Assembly (NCBI RefSeq): GCF_051348905.1
Contig: NC_135236.1
Location: forward strand, 671,389,389 to 671,453,388
Source: Ranitomeya variabilis
Taxonomy: Eukaryota; Chordata; Amphibia; Anura; Dendrobatidae
Length of the DNA stretch: 64,000 nt
Direction: 5' to 3'
Shown here: positions 25,001 to 36,192 of the stretch, piece by piece
How positions within the stretch are numbered: position 1 is the stretch's first letter
Layout: every line of letters starts with the position of its first letter
Notes under the pieces: model-generated
Told to the model about the DNA's origin: nothing
Databases searched by the model: none
The model's input: only the letters and a program-made list of their open reading frames with translations
Translations under genes and position numbers: made by a program

Positions 25001-28000
25001 TTAGGGTGTTTTTTTGGTTCCATTTATCCCATTTCTTTATGATATGACTGGATATCGAGTCTTTTTTTGCCAGGTTTCTTTTCTTAGACCCCTGGTTTTC
25101 ATATCTTGCACTGATGAGGTCTAACAAGCCTGGAACAGACCTCTTCTTCTACTTCTATATGTAAATAGTGGACGGCACAAAACTGAGACTCTAAATTAAT
25201 GGCGTCTCCAGGTGACAAAAAATTATCACCTATTAAGATAAATGACATATAGAATGATGAGGCTTTGACTAATAAAGGAGGTTTTTTGGAGGGAGGGACC
25301 TAGTTAAAGGGCAGCACACTGGTAAAGGGCATTGTTGAGAGTACCTTCTATTAGTCAGTATATGACATCAAACTATGGCAGTCTTTGTCTTTTAGGCCAA
25401 TGGGGTACGCCTACCGTCAGTCTGGAGGGCGTGTTTGGGATCCTGGCCGGAGTCATCTCATCCATGGTGGAGTCGGTGGGTGATTACCATGCGTGCGCAC
25501 GACTTTCTGGGGCACCACCCCCACCGAAGCATGCCATTAACAGAGGAATTGGTATAGAAGGGATCGGTTGCTTACTGGCCGGGGCATGGGGCACCGGGAA
25601 TGGGACCACATCGTACAGTGAGAATGTCGGCGCCCTGGGAATCACAAAGGTAAGTGTTCTCGCACTATTGTTCCGATCCGAATTAGAAATGGAACATTGA
25701 TTCTAAAGAGGAATTCCAACCAGCAACACTGGTCGGTCCGATTGCCAAAAGTGATGACCCCCTAATCATCTTTACTCCAAATTAGAAGACCAAGAGAAGT
25801 TTGGATGGAGTGGTGATCGAGCAAGCAATACGATGTTGATCATTGTCTTCCAGGTTGGGAGCCGGATGGTGATCATTACCGGCGGGGTACTGATGCTCCT
25901 CTTGGGCGTGTTCAGTAAAATCGGTGCTGTTTTTGCTACTATCCCAACTCCGGTGATCGGTGGGATGTTTCTGGTGATGTTTGGAGTAATAGCTGCTGTC
26001 GGGATGTCCAATTTGCAGGTAAATGATATCGCTTTCACATATGGAGGTCAACTGATTTGTTCCCGTATACTCATACACCTTTAGTCTGGTAAGCCAAAAG
26101 TAGCGCCATCTGCAGGAAATAGTCCTAGAGTCATCCAATAGTCTGTAAGTTTGATCCTGCCGTCCTGTTAGTCTGTGTTTCTGTCTCACGCTGTGACTGT
26201 ACATAAATAGCAAAAGGGGCCCTGCACTGTTCCTAGGGCTAGGGCCCTAACTATCCCTGCTCTCAAAGGTACCTCTAAAGGTGAGGAGGCTTGGGTCACC
26301 AGCCTTACTGTTCTCCCCTTCCCCAGGAGGTCTGAGACAGAAATGCTAATGTATAAACGCATAAGACAAACAGAGATAACAGAAGGCAACTAACATATAA
26401 ACACTCACCCAAAGGAAGAAAGGGATAAAGGGATGGATAGAAATGTACAAACCAAATGGGAATAGGACAATGAGGAAAGCATACACCCAAAAACAGCATG
26501 CAACAATCTCCAGCAGCAACGATGACCTCCAACTCAGCACAGAGACTCCAAGGAGCTAGGAAGTAAAACTTTAACTGGCAAGGAAGAGAAGGTCTGGCCA
26601 GATTTTACAGGGAGAGGAAATGACCAGGTCAGGATCAACTGTGAGATGGAGATGCACGTTTCTAACCAGCATAGGATGTGTCGTTAACCTTTTCAGCATG
26701 AAAGAAAATTAAATCCATTGAATATGAAAGACAAACACACAGGCTAAATGGAAGATCTGCGATTCACAATAAATAGTGATCTTCTAACCCCAGATCTCCA
26801 AGGAGGATGTGACATTCTGTCCTCGTCTTTCAGTTATATGACTGCAGGATCCGGCTATACACAAGGTAATAGTTTTTCGAAATTAACATTTTTTGTGTTT
26901 TTATACTCGCAGTACGCTGACATGAATTCCTCCAGGAACATATTCATTATTGGTTTCTCTATATTCTGTGGCCTTTCTATCCCAAACTGGGTGAACAATA
27001 ATGCAGAACTTCTGGAAACCGGTAAGAAGCAAAAGCTGACAATCGCTGTTTTTGAGGTGGCCATGCATGTTCATTCAATTAATATATACTCTCCCCCAAC
27101 CAGCAGTGTTGCGTAAAAAGAAAGGTTGAACATGTTGGATGTCAACATGCTCCATCCTTTTTTTCTCATGGGGGAGGATTAGCCATCCGAGGTGTCTCGC
27201 AACGTCATACTCTTTTCCTAGAGAACATGTGCATGATGGGCTGAAGAGGAGGTGGGGTTGAAAAAAAAAAGAATCTTGGCTATGGGTTCAGTCCACGTCA
27301 GTGCCCTTGTTCATTAATTTTTTGGGGGGATATGGTCTTAATTCCATGGTAGACTACCTTACAGAGTATGGCAAAAAAGACTGGCTCCGTCGAAAAGAAG
27401 ATAAACTGGAGTGTAAAGTTTCATCTTTTGGACTTCAATTTCGTAAACCCCGTCTTTCGGTAAATATAGTGGAAGTCCCTGACAAAGTCAGAAATGGGAG
27501 AATTGTCACGGTCTGAACCTGACCTAAGGTGTATGGGCGCCGTCACGTTTGGGATTGAATTGAACCCTACTGAATGAGTCCAGAATGGGGACATTCTCTT
27601 TTCCTTCTGTTGGGGTTCCAGGGCAATTTGTTGTTACATCAAGTAGAGTCAGATACGTCGATTACTTCTTATATTTCCATTTTTGACACAGGTATTCTTC
27701 AACTAGACCAAATCATCATGGTGCTGTTGACCACGGGAATGTTCGTCGGCGGGTTCCTTGGATTTTTCCTAGACAACACCATACCAGGTAATGATGGTCA
27801 TCAAGCTAGAATGATCTCCAGAAGAGAAGATAGTCTATCTAAAACATGGACAACATCTAATACTGGGCAATCCATACTGTTTTTTTCTTCTTTCGATATA
27901 TTCTCCTTTTCCTTCTCCACCATTTTTCCTCGAAACAAAGAATTTAGTAACAAGAGTCAAAGATGTTGGTTGTCAACACAATATAATATATGGAGGGTGT

Positions 28001-29042
28001 GCAAACGGACAATAGGAAGGACCAGATTCTGGGGCAAATTTAAGAAGGGAGAACAGGTAAGAGTTAGATTAGTGAGGTATTGAGCCAGTCGAGCACGCTT
28101 AAAACCAGGACTGTGGAGTCGGAGCCCATTTTGGTGGAGTCGGAGTCATTGAAATTGAGGCGGAGGTTTGGCTTATCGACCCCACAGCCCTGGCAGGGCT
28201 GTGGAGTCGTAGTCGTGGAGTCGGAGCCCATTTTGGTGGAGTCGGAATCTGTGTCATGGAAATTGATGAGTCGGAGGTTTGGCTTACCGACTCTGCTTAA
28301 AACCATGGATACTAGGAGCTCACCGGATTGTCCAAGGTAGTGCATTCAAGAGAACTGGAGCAGCACATGAGAAGTCTTGGAGATGAGAGTGGGAGGTTAG
28401 GATTATGGAGGATGTAAGTCTTAGGTCAATAGCGGAACGTAGAGTATTGGTAGGGTGGTAGACAGAGATGGGAGAAGAGATTTAGGGCAGTGCAGAACTG
28501 TGGAGAATGCACCACCACTCCTTACTTTCGATTCCTTCACTTGTCCTCTCTACCAGCTCTCCAAATATTGTTGAGCCGCAAGAAGAAAGACTCTTATAAC
28601 ATTCTCTACATGCCATTACTAATGCTTTGCCTGCTATTTAACAGCATAATGCCACCTTTTCTGCATATGTGAGAGCTTACTCTATGATGGAGCTCCATGT
28701 TCTTTTTCTTCTTCTCTGGACTCCCTCTACATTATTCCTTACGGTAAAAGTAAGGCTTGAGAACGTGAGGTGTTGACTGAAGTATCTTCCTTGCCTTTTG
28801 ATTATGACTTGATAGGCACAAAAGAAGAAAGAGGAATAGCGTCATGGAACAAGGTCAATGTTGAAGCCGAGGAGAACTGCTCCGACATTGAAGACGTCTA
28901 CGACCTTCCATTTGGCATCGGCACAAAATTCTGCACTTCTTCTTGGCTCCGATACATTCCTTTTTGTCCGAAACCCAGAAAACTACCTCTTGTCGATCAT
29001 GAGAACAACCATTGTAATAGCTACACGGAAACTAACCACTGA
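16066..29042 (+). CDS. SLC23A4: Solute carrier family 23 member 4, sodium-dependent nucleobase transporter (13 exons)
   Basis: This is a nucleobase-ascorbate transporter (NAT/SLC23) of the plasma membrane. Coding exons: 16066-16128, about 17238 or 17334 to 17387, 20836-20997, 21104-21261, 22423-22582, 23898-24079, 24204-24327, 24607-24763, 25396-25649, 25854-26018, 26913-27021, 27692-27787, 28816-29042. All joins from exon 3 on keep phase and give 597 residues; exons 1-2 add about 39-71. Visible family marks: [18 protein letters not shown] (first membrane segment, with the QH pair), [19 protein letters not shown], and the NAT signature [10 protein letters not shown]. The signature starts with Glu, as in nucleobase carriers, where ascorbate carriers SVCT1/2 have Pro. 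Rat SLC23A4 (SNBT1) carries uracil and other nucleobases with sodium, and the human copy is a pseudogene (remembered, not checked). Exon 1 ends in a GC donor (AAG|GCAAGT). The acceptor of exon 2 is unresolved. The next gene, STRA8, is convergent. Confidence 0.87.
17572..18560. repeat. Tandem repeat, ~188-bp unit, 5-6 diverged copies (SLC23A4 intron 2)
   Basis: TTTGTAAGGAGACTATATGG and close variants recur near 17573, 17761, 17950, 18136, 18278 and 18467, mostly about 188 bp apart (one interval is about 142). Each unit also holds a GCATTATTTG(A/G)AC block and TATCAGTTTGTTTTCACTG. The array is intronic and has no coding signal. Confidence 0.85.
18979..19628 (-). repeat. 86-bp minisatellite array A (SLC23A4 intron 2, minus orientation)
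   Basis: About 7.5 copies of an 86-bp unit containing GCACCAGCAGAATAGTGAGT, GCAGCTCTGGGGTATAATAC and TCAGGATCAGTAATG. It is the reverse complement of the arrays at 22.66, 32.60 and 51.62 kb and has the same orientation as the one at 33.88 kb. Short 64-residue ORFs arise once per unit because the monomer is nearly stop-free in one frame. Confidence 0.95.
19888..20306. mobile_element. Miniature inverted-repeat DNA transposon (MITE), ~420 bp
   Basis: The left end GGCTTCTTTCACACTTCCGT and the right end, read in reverse (GGCTACTTTCACACTTGCGT), form terminal inverted repeats of about 22 bp. The interior is CpG-rich, unlike the flanks, and has no transposase. I could not define a target-site duplication, so the superfamily is open. 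It lies in SLC23A4 intron 2. Confidence 0.7.
22658..23107 (+). repeat. 86-bp minisatellite array B (SLC23A4 intron 5, plus orientation)
   Basis: About 5 copies of the 86-bp unit in the sense orientation (CCAGAGCTGCACTCACTATT, CTGCTGGTGCAGTCACTGTG). Several units lack the second ACATT of CATTACATTACTG and are shorter. Together with array A it brackets exons 3-5 of SLC23A4 as an inverted pair. Confidence 0.95.
26195..26720. repeat. Possible interspersed repeat in SLC23A4 intron 10
   Basis: A stretch of different composition from its flanks, beginning AAAAGGGGCCCTGCACTG and including ACTGGCAAGGAAGAGAAGG. It resembles sequence I associate with dispersed frog repeats, but I found no terminal repeats or ORF. 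Family unknown. Confidence 0.3.
28095..28305. repeat. Short tandem duplication, GGAGTCGGAG-rich, ~2 copies (SLC23A4 intron 12)
   Basis: CTGTGGAGTCGGAGCCCATT occurs near 28110 and a near copy near 28212, each followed by a GGAGTCGGA-rich tail and GAGGTTTGGCTTA. The unit is about 100 bp. Such GTGGAGTCGGAGT repeats are dispersed in amphibian DNA as far as I recall. Confidence 0.7.
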
Positions 29043-30330
29043 ATTATACCAAAGAGCCCTATAATCAAGGACAATCCACAACACATGAGTATGTTCAGGA
29101 CCTTCTCAGGACCTCTTTCATTATGACTTGAGGACTGCAAACCTGGTTGTTGTAGACATTGGATGGCAATGGGCATCTTGTCACGGTTTTTCATATTTCC
29201 TCTTTTGTATACAACTGATGGGAACGGTCTCCCCATGGAAGGACCTCCAATTCTCCACTTCCAAGAGAATGGCCTACACGAAGTCATTTAGATTGAAGAA
29301 CACATCTGAAGACCAATTATTTTCATGTATTGGTGCTAAGGAGAACAATATGATTCGTGAATTCATCACTTTTTTTTACGTCGCCGACGTTTTTCGAACA
29401 AAATGGATTCCTTTGAAAGGATGAAATATTCAGCACCAAAATCCTTGACTTGAAGACCTTCAGATAATGCAAAAGCCAAATACGACCTCAATTCGTGACC
29501 GAAGGGGGTGCTTTCCATCATCCCTTTCCTTCAGGTGAAAGCCTTGATCTGTCTTCCTGTTACATGCGTTCTCAATAACGGTCATTACGATACTGTGATT
29601 CTTCTTGTAAGGAGTTTATTAAACCATCTGTGCTGGAGAAACCTCCCGATCCAAGTCTCTTCTCCGGTGTTTATTGTTCAGATTAACGGAAGTCGTCATG
29701 GGTAGACCAGTAGCTTAGACCAGAAAGTCCGTACCTGCACGTAAACTGGTGTTAAACACAAGAGCTCAATGAAAGACTTCATTCCAAAGTCCCCGAGATT
29801 ACGAGCATCTACGATTTCCATGACGTCTCCACCAACTGGGCGATGGCAGAATTGGTGGTGGCGAAAAGCATACGATTGAGTTAATTACATTTTGTTAAAG
29901 ATCAGCCTTTTGTGGACATAGGGATGCCACCACAAAAATCATGTCTCCTATGAACACTAGCCCCAGGTTGGGTGTCATAGGACTACCTTCATGACAGGCA
30001 CGGTGGTCTTCTGAAGACCCCTGGCCATCATGTGAACATATCGATGACTCGCGCTGTGCAGGCATCACAGGTGGACAGGTTAGCAGCTGCATCTGTTAAA
30101 TGCAGATGATGGCTTAACACCGCCATCACATGCCGGAAAAGATGCGGGCGCACATTCAATGGAAATGTAATGCGGGGCAATAGCAGCCATCGACCCGCCA
30201 GTGGCCAGCAGCGGATGTCGGCGTACCATGCACCACCCTGACTGTGGAAGAGAAGAAAACGCTGTTCACCGAGGACAACCGAGAAGGATTAATTCAATTT
30301 TTTTTAATGTGTATGTGAAGAGCAGGCCAA
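29043..30330. other. Downstream of SLC23A4: probable 3' UTR and intergenic sequence
   Basis: No clear AATAAA follows the SLC23A4 stop within 1 kb. Sequence near 30050-30230 (CCGCCATCACATGCCGG and neighbours) resembles dispersed repeat DNA. No other gene was recognised. Confidence 0.35.
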
Positions 30331-30332
30331 TG

Positions 30333-31105
30333 GGGACATTACTACAAGGTAAGGACCAGGATGGGGATATTACTACAAGATGAGGAATAGGATGGGGATA
30401 TTACTACAAGATAGGGACCAAGATGGGGATATTACTACAAGATGGGGACCAGAATGGGGATATTACTAAAAGATGAGGAATAGGATGGGGATATTACTAC
30501 AAGTTAGGGACCAAGATGGAGATATTACTACAAGATAGGGACCAGGATGGGGATATTACAAGATAGGGACCAAGATGGGGATATTACTACAAGATGGGGA
30601 CCAGGATGGGGATATTACTACAAGATGGGGACCAGGATGGAGATATTACTACAAGATGAGAGCCAGGATGGGGATATTACAAGATAGGGACCAGGATGGG
30701 GATATTACTACAAGATGGGGACAAGGATGGAGATATTACTACAAGATGGGGACCAGGATGGAGATATTACTACAAGATGAGAACCAGGATGGGGATATTA
30801 CAAGATAGGGACCAGGATGGGGATATTACTACAAGATGGGGACCAGGATGGGGGCATTACTACAAGATGGGGACCAGGATGGGGGCATTACTACAAGATG
30901 GGGACCAGGATGGAGATATTACTACAAGATGGGGACCAGGATGGGGGCATTACTACAAGATGAGGACATTACTACAAGATGGGGACACTACAACAAGCTG
31001 AGAACCAGTGTGGGGGACACTACTACAATATAGGGACCCGGATGGGGACATTACTATGAGGTTGGGACATTATTACAAGACAGGGACATTACTACAAAAA
31101 TAGGG
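30333..31105. repeat. Minisatellite, ~31-bp unit, ~25 copies
   Basis: The unit is GATGGGGATATTACTACAAG followed by ATGGGGACCAG, with shorter units that lack part of TACTACAAG. GATATT and GGCATT variants alternate. It lies between the convergent genes SLC23A4 and STRA8. Confidence 0.92.
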
Positions 31106-31109
31106 ATCA

Positions 31110-32289
31110 GGATGGGAAAATTATAACAGTATAAAAACCGGTATTACTTCAAGACGTTGGCCAGAATTACTTTACTGGCGCTAATTGTTAGACAATATTA
31201 CTGTATGGGGCCAATTGGGGGATAAAAAAAAAAAAAAAAGTAAACACAAAATTCAAAATAAAAGTATTAAAAAATAAACGAAAAATATTTGACCACTAAA
31301 AATGCTGTTTCTATTGATCCCAGCTATAAAACTGTACCTTAACCCATACTATGAATGTCATGAAAAAAAACGGCAAAAATGTTTAAAAAAAAAAATCAAA
31401 AAGGTGAATAGAAAAAATAGGCGACTACTAAAAATGTCCTCTCTTGGGGAACATATAGCTTCACAGTCCATTTCCATTCTTTGCAGGAATGACAGGATGT
31501 GGGTGATTGCAGAAGTCGACTTTTTCGCACCGGATCTAGTAAAAGTCCATTATAAAACAATAATCTCGGAACATTTCCTCAATAAATAGATTTTATTATA
31601 ATATGTAACAAAGTGTGAACGAGACAACACGAAAAAAAAACCATCACAAATATTTAAGATCGTCGCTCCCCAGACATCACAAATCTTGCTTACAGTTTCT
31701 TTTTGGGGTGAAAAGATGGATGACTGATCTGGGTTCCTACCCAGCTTTTCCAGACTCTGAAAGGCAAATCTGCCTACTTGTGCAGCATTAATTTTTTTAA
31801 AATATTTTTAGGGGGAGTGATTAAAATACTGAACATTAATAACAGTGTAACAAATATAAACTTTTTTTTTTAATAAATATTTATCTTAAAAGTTTTTCTT
31901 ATTTTTCCCATAAATCACAAAAATAATCCGATCTCCAATAATAATAAATAATAATAATACTCTTTAACTGACCGACAACTACAGGGACGCATGTGACGGA
32001 TGGTTGTCGGAGGTCATGTGACCGGATTCCGTCCTTCTCCATGTTCTTTTAACCCTTGCATTTCCCGCTCACACTGGCTATACGCTGTGGGGTATTTGGC
32101 GCAATGTCTGCCTCTAGGAAAGCCGGGCGATAACGGATACGAATCCCCGGACAGAGGTCGTCACTCGGCTTTCCCAGATAAATTATATAACTAAGAAATA
32201 AGCGAACTTCCCCAAGACGATGGACGGAAACGTTGACCTATTCAGGAGGCAGAAGTGGCAAACAGTACGGGACGGCGGCGCAGCGATCC
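31110..32289. other. AT-rich space between convergent SLC23A4 and STRA8
   Basis: No coding sequence was seen. AATAAA on the plus strand (31581-31586) and TTTATT (AATAAA on the minus strand, about 31592-31597) lie about 10 bp apart and could serve as poly(A) signals for the two convergent genes. The region is AT-rich, so chance occurrence is likely enough to keep this tentative. Confidence 0.35.
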
Positions 32290-35200
32290 TCAGAGGTCGT
32301 CCAAGTCATCGAAGTTCTCTGTGCATCTCAGCATCAGCGTCTCGTAATCGTACTGCGGAGCGGAGGCCTAAATAACAGAAAGGAAGCGTTATATTCCTGT
32401 ATGAGTCACGGGCACTGCGCCGGCCACACTGACACCCCACTATACACACCCCTACCTGCGGGCAAAGAGAGAACTTCCTCCTCAAGAAATCAGAGACATA
32501 TTGGTGCAGCTGCTCCTCACCTTGTGGACTGCTCCATAGGGAAACGTCAGGTGTAGGACTGCTGCAACGCGAGAAACCAGGTGTCGTAGGTTACCGGCTG
32601 CATTATACCCCAGAGCTGCACTCACTATTCTGCTGGTGCAGTCACTGTGTACATACATTACATTACTGATCCTGAGTTACATCCTGTATTATACTCCAGA
32701 GCTGCACTCACTATTCTGCTGGTGCAGTCACTGTGCACATACATTACATTACTGATCCTGAGTTACATCCTGTATTATACCCCAGAGCTGCACTCACTAT
32801 TCTGCTGGTGCAATCACTGTGTACATACATTACATTACTGATCCTGAGTTACCTCCTGTATTATACCCCAGAGCTGCACTCACTATTCTGCTGGTGCAGT
32901 CACTGTGTACATACATTACTGATCCTGAGTTACATCCTGTATTATACCCCAGAGCTGCACTCACTATTCTGCTGGTGCAGTCACTGTGTACATACATTAC
33001 ATTACTGATCCTGAGTTACATCCTGTATTATACCCCAGAGCTGCACTCACTATTCTGCTGGTGCAGTCCCTGTGTACATACATTACATTACTGATCCTGA
33101 GTTACCTCCTGTATTATACCCCAGAGCTGCACTCACTATTCTGCTGGTGCAGTCACTGTGTACATACATTACATTACTGATCCTGAGTTACATCCTGTAT
33201 TATACCCCAGAGCTGCACTCACTATTCTGCTGGTGCAGTAACTTTATACATAATTACTTTTTGTTTGATTTTAAGAGGTAAACGAAAGACAAATGCACTT
33301 GTATTGCAGGGGCTGTTGCAGCTTTGGCTGTGATTGGAGTAAGGCTTGTGTCCCCCACGTTCCTCATACACCTGGGCTCCACGTCTGCAGTGATGGCGTC
33401 TTACCCCGGGCTGGACGTCATCCGGTTAGCTCCTTGATCTAGAAATACAGCCGCCAATTCGAACGCATCGTCCAACAGGATCTAAAGACAGAAAAGGGAA
33501 GCGATGATCAGCGGCGGACGAGGAGTCTCCCCGGAGCCCGACCACCTCCATCACTCACATCTTCAGGGGTGGAGGACAGGAACGAGCTGGTGGCCTCCTG
33601 ACTCTCCGCCCCGCTGTCTCTTATGCGCCCATTGGGGCAGCTGGTGTCCGGGGAGGAGAAGGAGCACGAGGCGGCGGTCCGGTCTTGGGAAAAGTAATTC
33701 TGATAATTGTTGGTTTTCCCGCTCTGGAGAAGCTCCTGCCACAGATTGGAGATGGCCTTGGACACCACAGGAAGCGTGACCTGCGCCTGAGACACCACCC
33801 TGCTCTCCACCAGAAGGTCCACCGTCTGCTTGTAGAAGCGCAGATACCTGAGGGGAAATATATATATTTGTGATATAGAGCGCAGCTCCGGAGTATAATA
33901 CAGGAATGTAATGTATGTACACAGTGACTGCACCAGCAGAATAGTGAGTGCAGCTCTGGGGTATAATACAGGATGCAACTCAGGATCAGTAATGTAATGT
34001 ATGTACACAGTGACTGCACCAGCAGAATAGTGAGTGCAGCTCTGGGGTATAATACAGGATGTAACTCAGGATCAGTAATGTAATGTATGTACACAGTGAC
34101 TGCACCAGCAGAACAGTGAGTGCAGCTCTGGGGTATAATACAGGAGGTAACTCAGGATCAGTAATGTAATGTATGTACACAGTGACTGCACCAGCAGAAT
34201 AGTGAGTGCAGCTCTGGGGTATAATACAGGATGTAACTCAGGATCAGTAATGTAATGTATGTACACAGTGACTGCACCAGCAGAATAGTGAGTGCAGCTC
34301 TGGAGTATAATACAGGATGTAACTCAGGATCAGTAATGTAATGTATGTACACAGTGACTGCCCCAGCAGAGTAGTGAGTGCAGCTCTGGAGTATAATACA
34401 GCTGCTTTACATACTGTAAATGATACTTACTTTTCGAATTCCATCAGCTCTGGTGAGGAAAAAGGCTCTCCAGTATTTTCGATTTTCAATTCTTCCACTG
34501 TTTCATCCAGGTCTTCTTGAATTTCCGGTTGCATGTACAGGAGCACAGGGTCGATGTTATCGATATCCACAGGGTCAGCAGTGGGGCCTCTAACATTGAA
34601 ATTATAAGTTTGTGAAAGGTCAGTGGCAAAACAAAACCTCACAGTGGGTTGTACTCAATGTGTCCTCCTTTATTTTCTGTCGTATGACATCTTTTAAAAG
34701 GTGACCAACATCCGGGACACCCCTCTATCATCCAGAATGGAGAGCAACCAAAAAAAATAGCCTCCTGTCCATACATTACTCTGGTGGCCAAATGGGTTGC
34801 ATTAGTCTCTGTCACTTACCCCTCCTCGCTACTGACCAGCTGTAAGAATTCCTCCCTGACGTCCTCCAGGGTGTAGGGGGCGCTGTGCTCCAGGAAAATG
34901 TCAGCTGAGGGACAAGGCGGCCACATTATAACACACCGGGCCATGGCACATGCACCAATCAACCATTGCATTAACATTAACCCCTTAAAGACTGGGACAA
35001 TTTTCATTTTTGCGCTTTTCCTTTTTTCCTCTCCTTCTTCCAAGAGCCATAACTTTTTTTTTTCACTTCTAATATACTTTTTTAACACTTTATTTCTTTT
35101 TGTATGGGTGATTCCAATTTTTATGTTTTCTTAATTTTTTTATAAATATTTTTAAAACCTTTTTTTTTATTACTATATATATTTTTTTTAATTTTCCTTT

Positions 35201-36192
35201 TTGATCTCTTGTACTATATAAAATATTTTGTAATCATGTCCAAGCCACAGCGCCAAGATGGTGGCGAGACCTTAATATATCTGCACCCTCCTTATGATGT
35301 ACGGTCACATCCCGGGGAATGTAAAAAAACAATGAAAAATTGCTAAATACATCTATTTTTTATTCCTGACACTTTGCTCTATTGGGTGTATATATACAGA
35401 GCTGGGATCACAAAAAAAAAAAAAGAATTGCTATTTTCAGAAAAAAAAAAAAAAAATGATTAAAAGTCATGTCCCCAGGGTCAGCACTGGGGCCTCTAAC
35501 ATTGTTTTTGTTTTTTTTTAAATACTGTAGCTGATCATCTATATTTTTCAGTCTCCACAATATTTTTTTTGTTATTACGGAAAAACAAAAAATAAAAAAT
35601 ATATAAAAACTTGGTATCAAGTTTTGGATGTCTCCAATGAAAACATCAATTTAACCTGCAAATTAAATAATCTGTCCTGTCGCTATGTCAACTTAAAAAA
35701 AAAATTAAAATTAAATTAATATAAAAATAAAAGTTCTGGCGACTCAAAAAGTTTTCTAGTTTTAATAGTACAAAAAAAAAAAAAAAAAGGTTCCCCCCCC
35801 CCAAAAAAAATAAAAAATAAGAAAACGTTGTGTCCTGCTTCAATCTTTGTACGCTCACCTTTCATTTTCAGCAGGGAGTCCAGAGTGCTCTCCAGCTGCA
35901 GGATGTACTGCTTCGCCTGCTGCAGAACCTCTTTCTGGATTATGAGAAATGTCCATAAAACAACACATCACAATTGAGGTGGGGGGTGTGAATTGCGCCC
36001 TAGGGCGAGGAATCTTTGCTCCCCTACCCTGGTGGCTTTTGTATCGGGTTCGGGGAACACGAGGTCCCGTAGTTTCTGGATGAGCTGCGGGACAGATGTG
36101 GAGCTCGGGGTTCTCGCTTTCCGCTTTCTCGCTGCTGGTCTCTTGCCGCTGTTTCTCCCTTTTTGGCTGCCGCCTTCACCTGCCGCGTCCAT
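32290..36192 (-). CDS. STRA8: Stimulated by retinoic acid 8 homologue, regulator of meiotic entry (8 exons, 344 aa)
   Basis: Minus-strand coding exons in transcript order: 36192-36028, 35934-35859, 34904-34820, 34589-34431, 33847-33559, 33481-33405, 32561-32456, 32367-32290. All have AG/GT borders and phases that agree (1035 nt, 344 residues plus stop). The start ATG has an in-frame TGA 24 bases upstream. Recognisable parts against mouse STRA8 as remembered: a basic stretch (KRPAARKRKAR) and HLH-like helices (VPQLIQKLRDLVFPEPD; VLQQAKQYILQLESTLDSLL), TLEDVREEFLQLVSS, the conserved C-terminal block LMEFEKYLRFYKQTVDLL with LPVVSKAISNLWQELL, ESQEATSSFLSSTPEDILLD, and the ending LRCTENFDDLDDL. 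The long acidic run of mouse STRA8 is much shorter here. In mice STRA8 acts in the germ-cell nucleus with MEIOSIN to switch on meiotic genes after retinoic acid. Position head to head with WDR91 supports orthology. Confidence 0.93.
32601..33245 (+). repeat. 86-bp minisatellite array C (STRA8 intron 6)
   Basis: About 7.5 copies of the 86-bp unit, plus orientation and so antisense to STRA8. It ends where the repeat decays into TAACTTTATACATAATTAC. It lies between STRA8 exons 7 and 6 and is inverted relative to array D in intron 4. Confidence 0.95.
33878..34402 (-). repeat. 86-bp minisatellite array D (STRA8 intron 4)
   Basis: About 6 copies of the same 86-bp unit in minus orientation, beginning about 30 bp from the exon 5 acceptor (33848) and ending about 30 bp from the exon 4 donor. 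Almost the whole intron is repeat. Array C on the other side of exons 5-6 is its reverse complement. Confidence 0.95.
34975..35850. repeat. AT-rich, repeat-like filler of STRA8 intron 2
   Basis: Long A and T runs alternate with segments such as CTTCCAAGAGCCATAACTTT, which also appears in similar form near 43.54 kb (TTCTTCCACAAGCTATAACC). This points to a dispersed element family shared by the two sites. A copy of GTCAGCACTGGGGCCTCTAACATTG near 35480 repeats the 5' edge of exon 4 (34575-34597) but is not in a coding context. Confidence 0.5.

Noticed and set aside
33504-33873. Plus-strand and other-frame ORFs over STRA8 exon 5
   Set aside because: Shadows of the minus-strand STRA8 coding sequence.
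35480-35505. Copy of the STRA8 exon 4 edge (GTCAGCACTGGGGCCTCTAACATTG) in intron 2
   Set aside because: It is too short, and what follows is poly-A/T rather than the rest of the exon; probably a small template-switch duplication and not an alternative exon.
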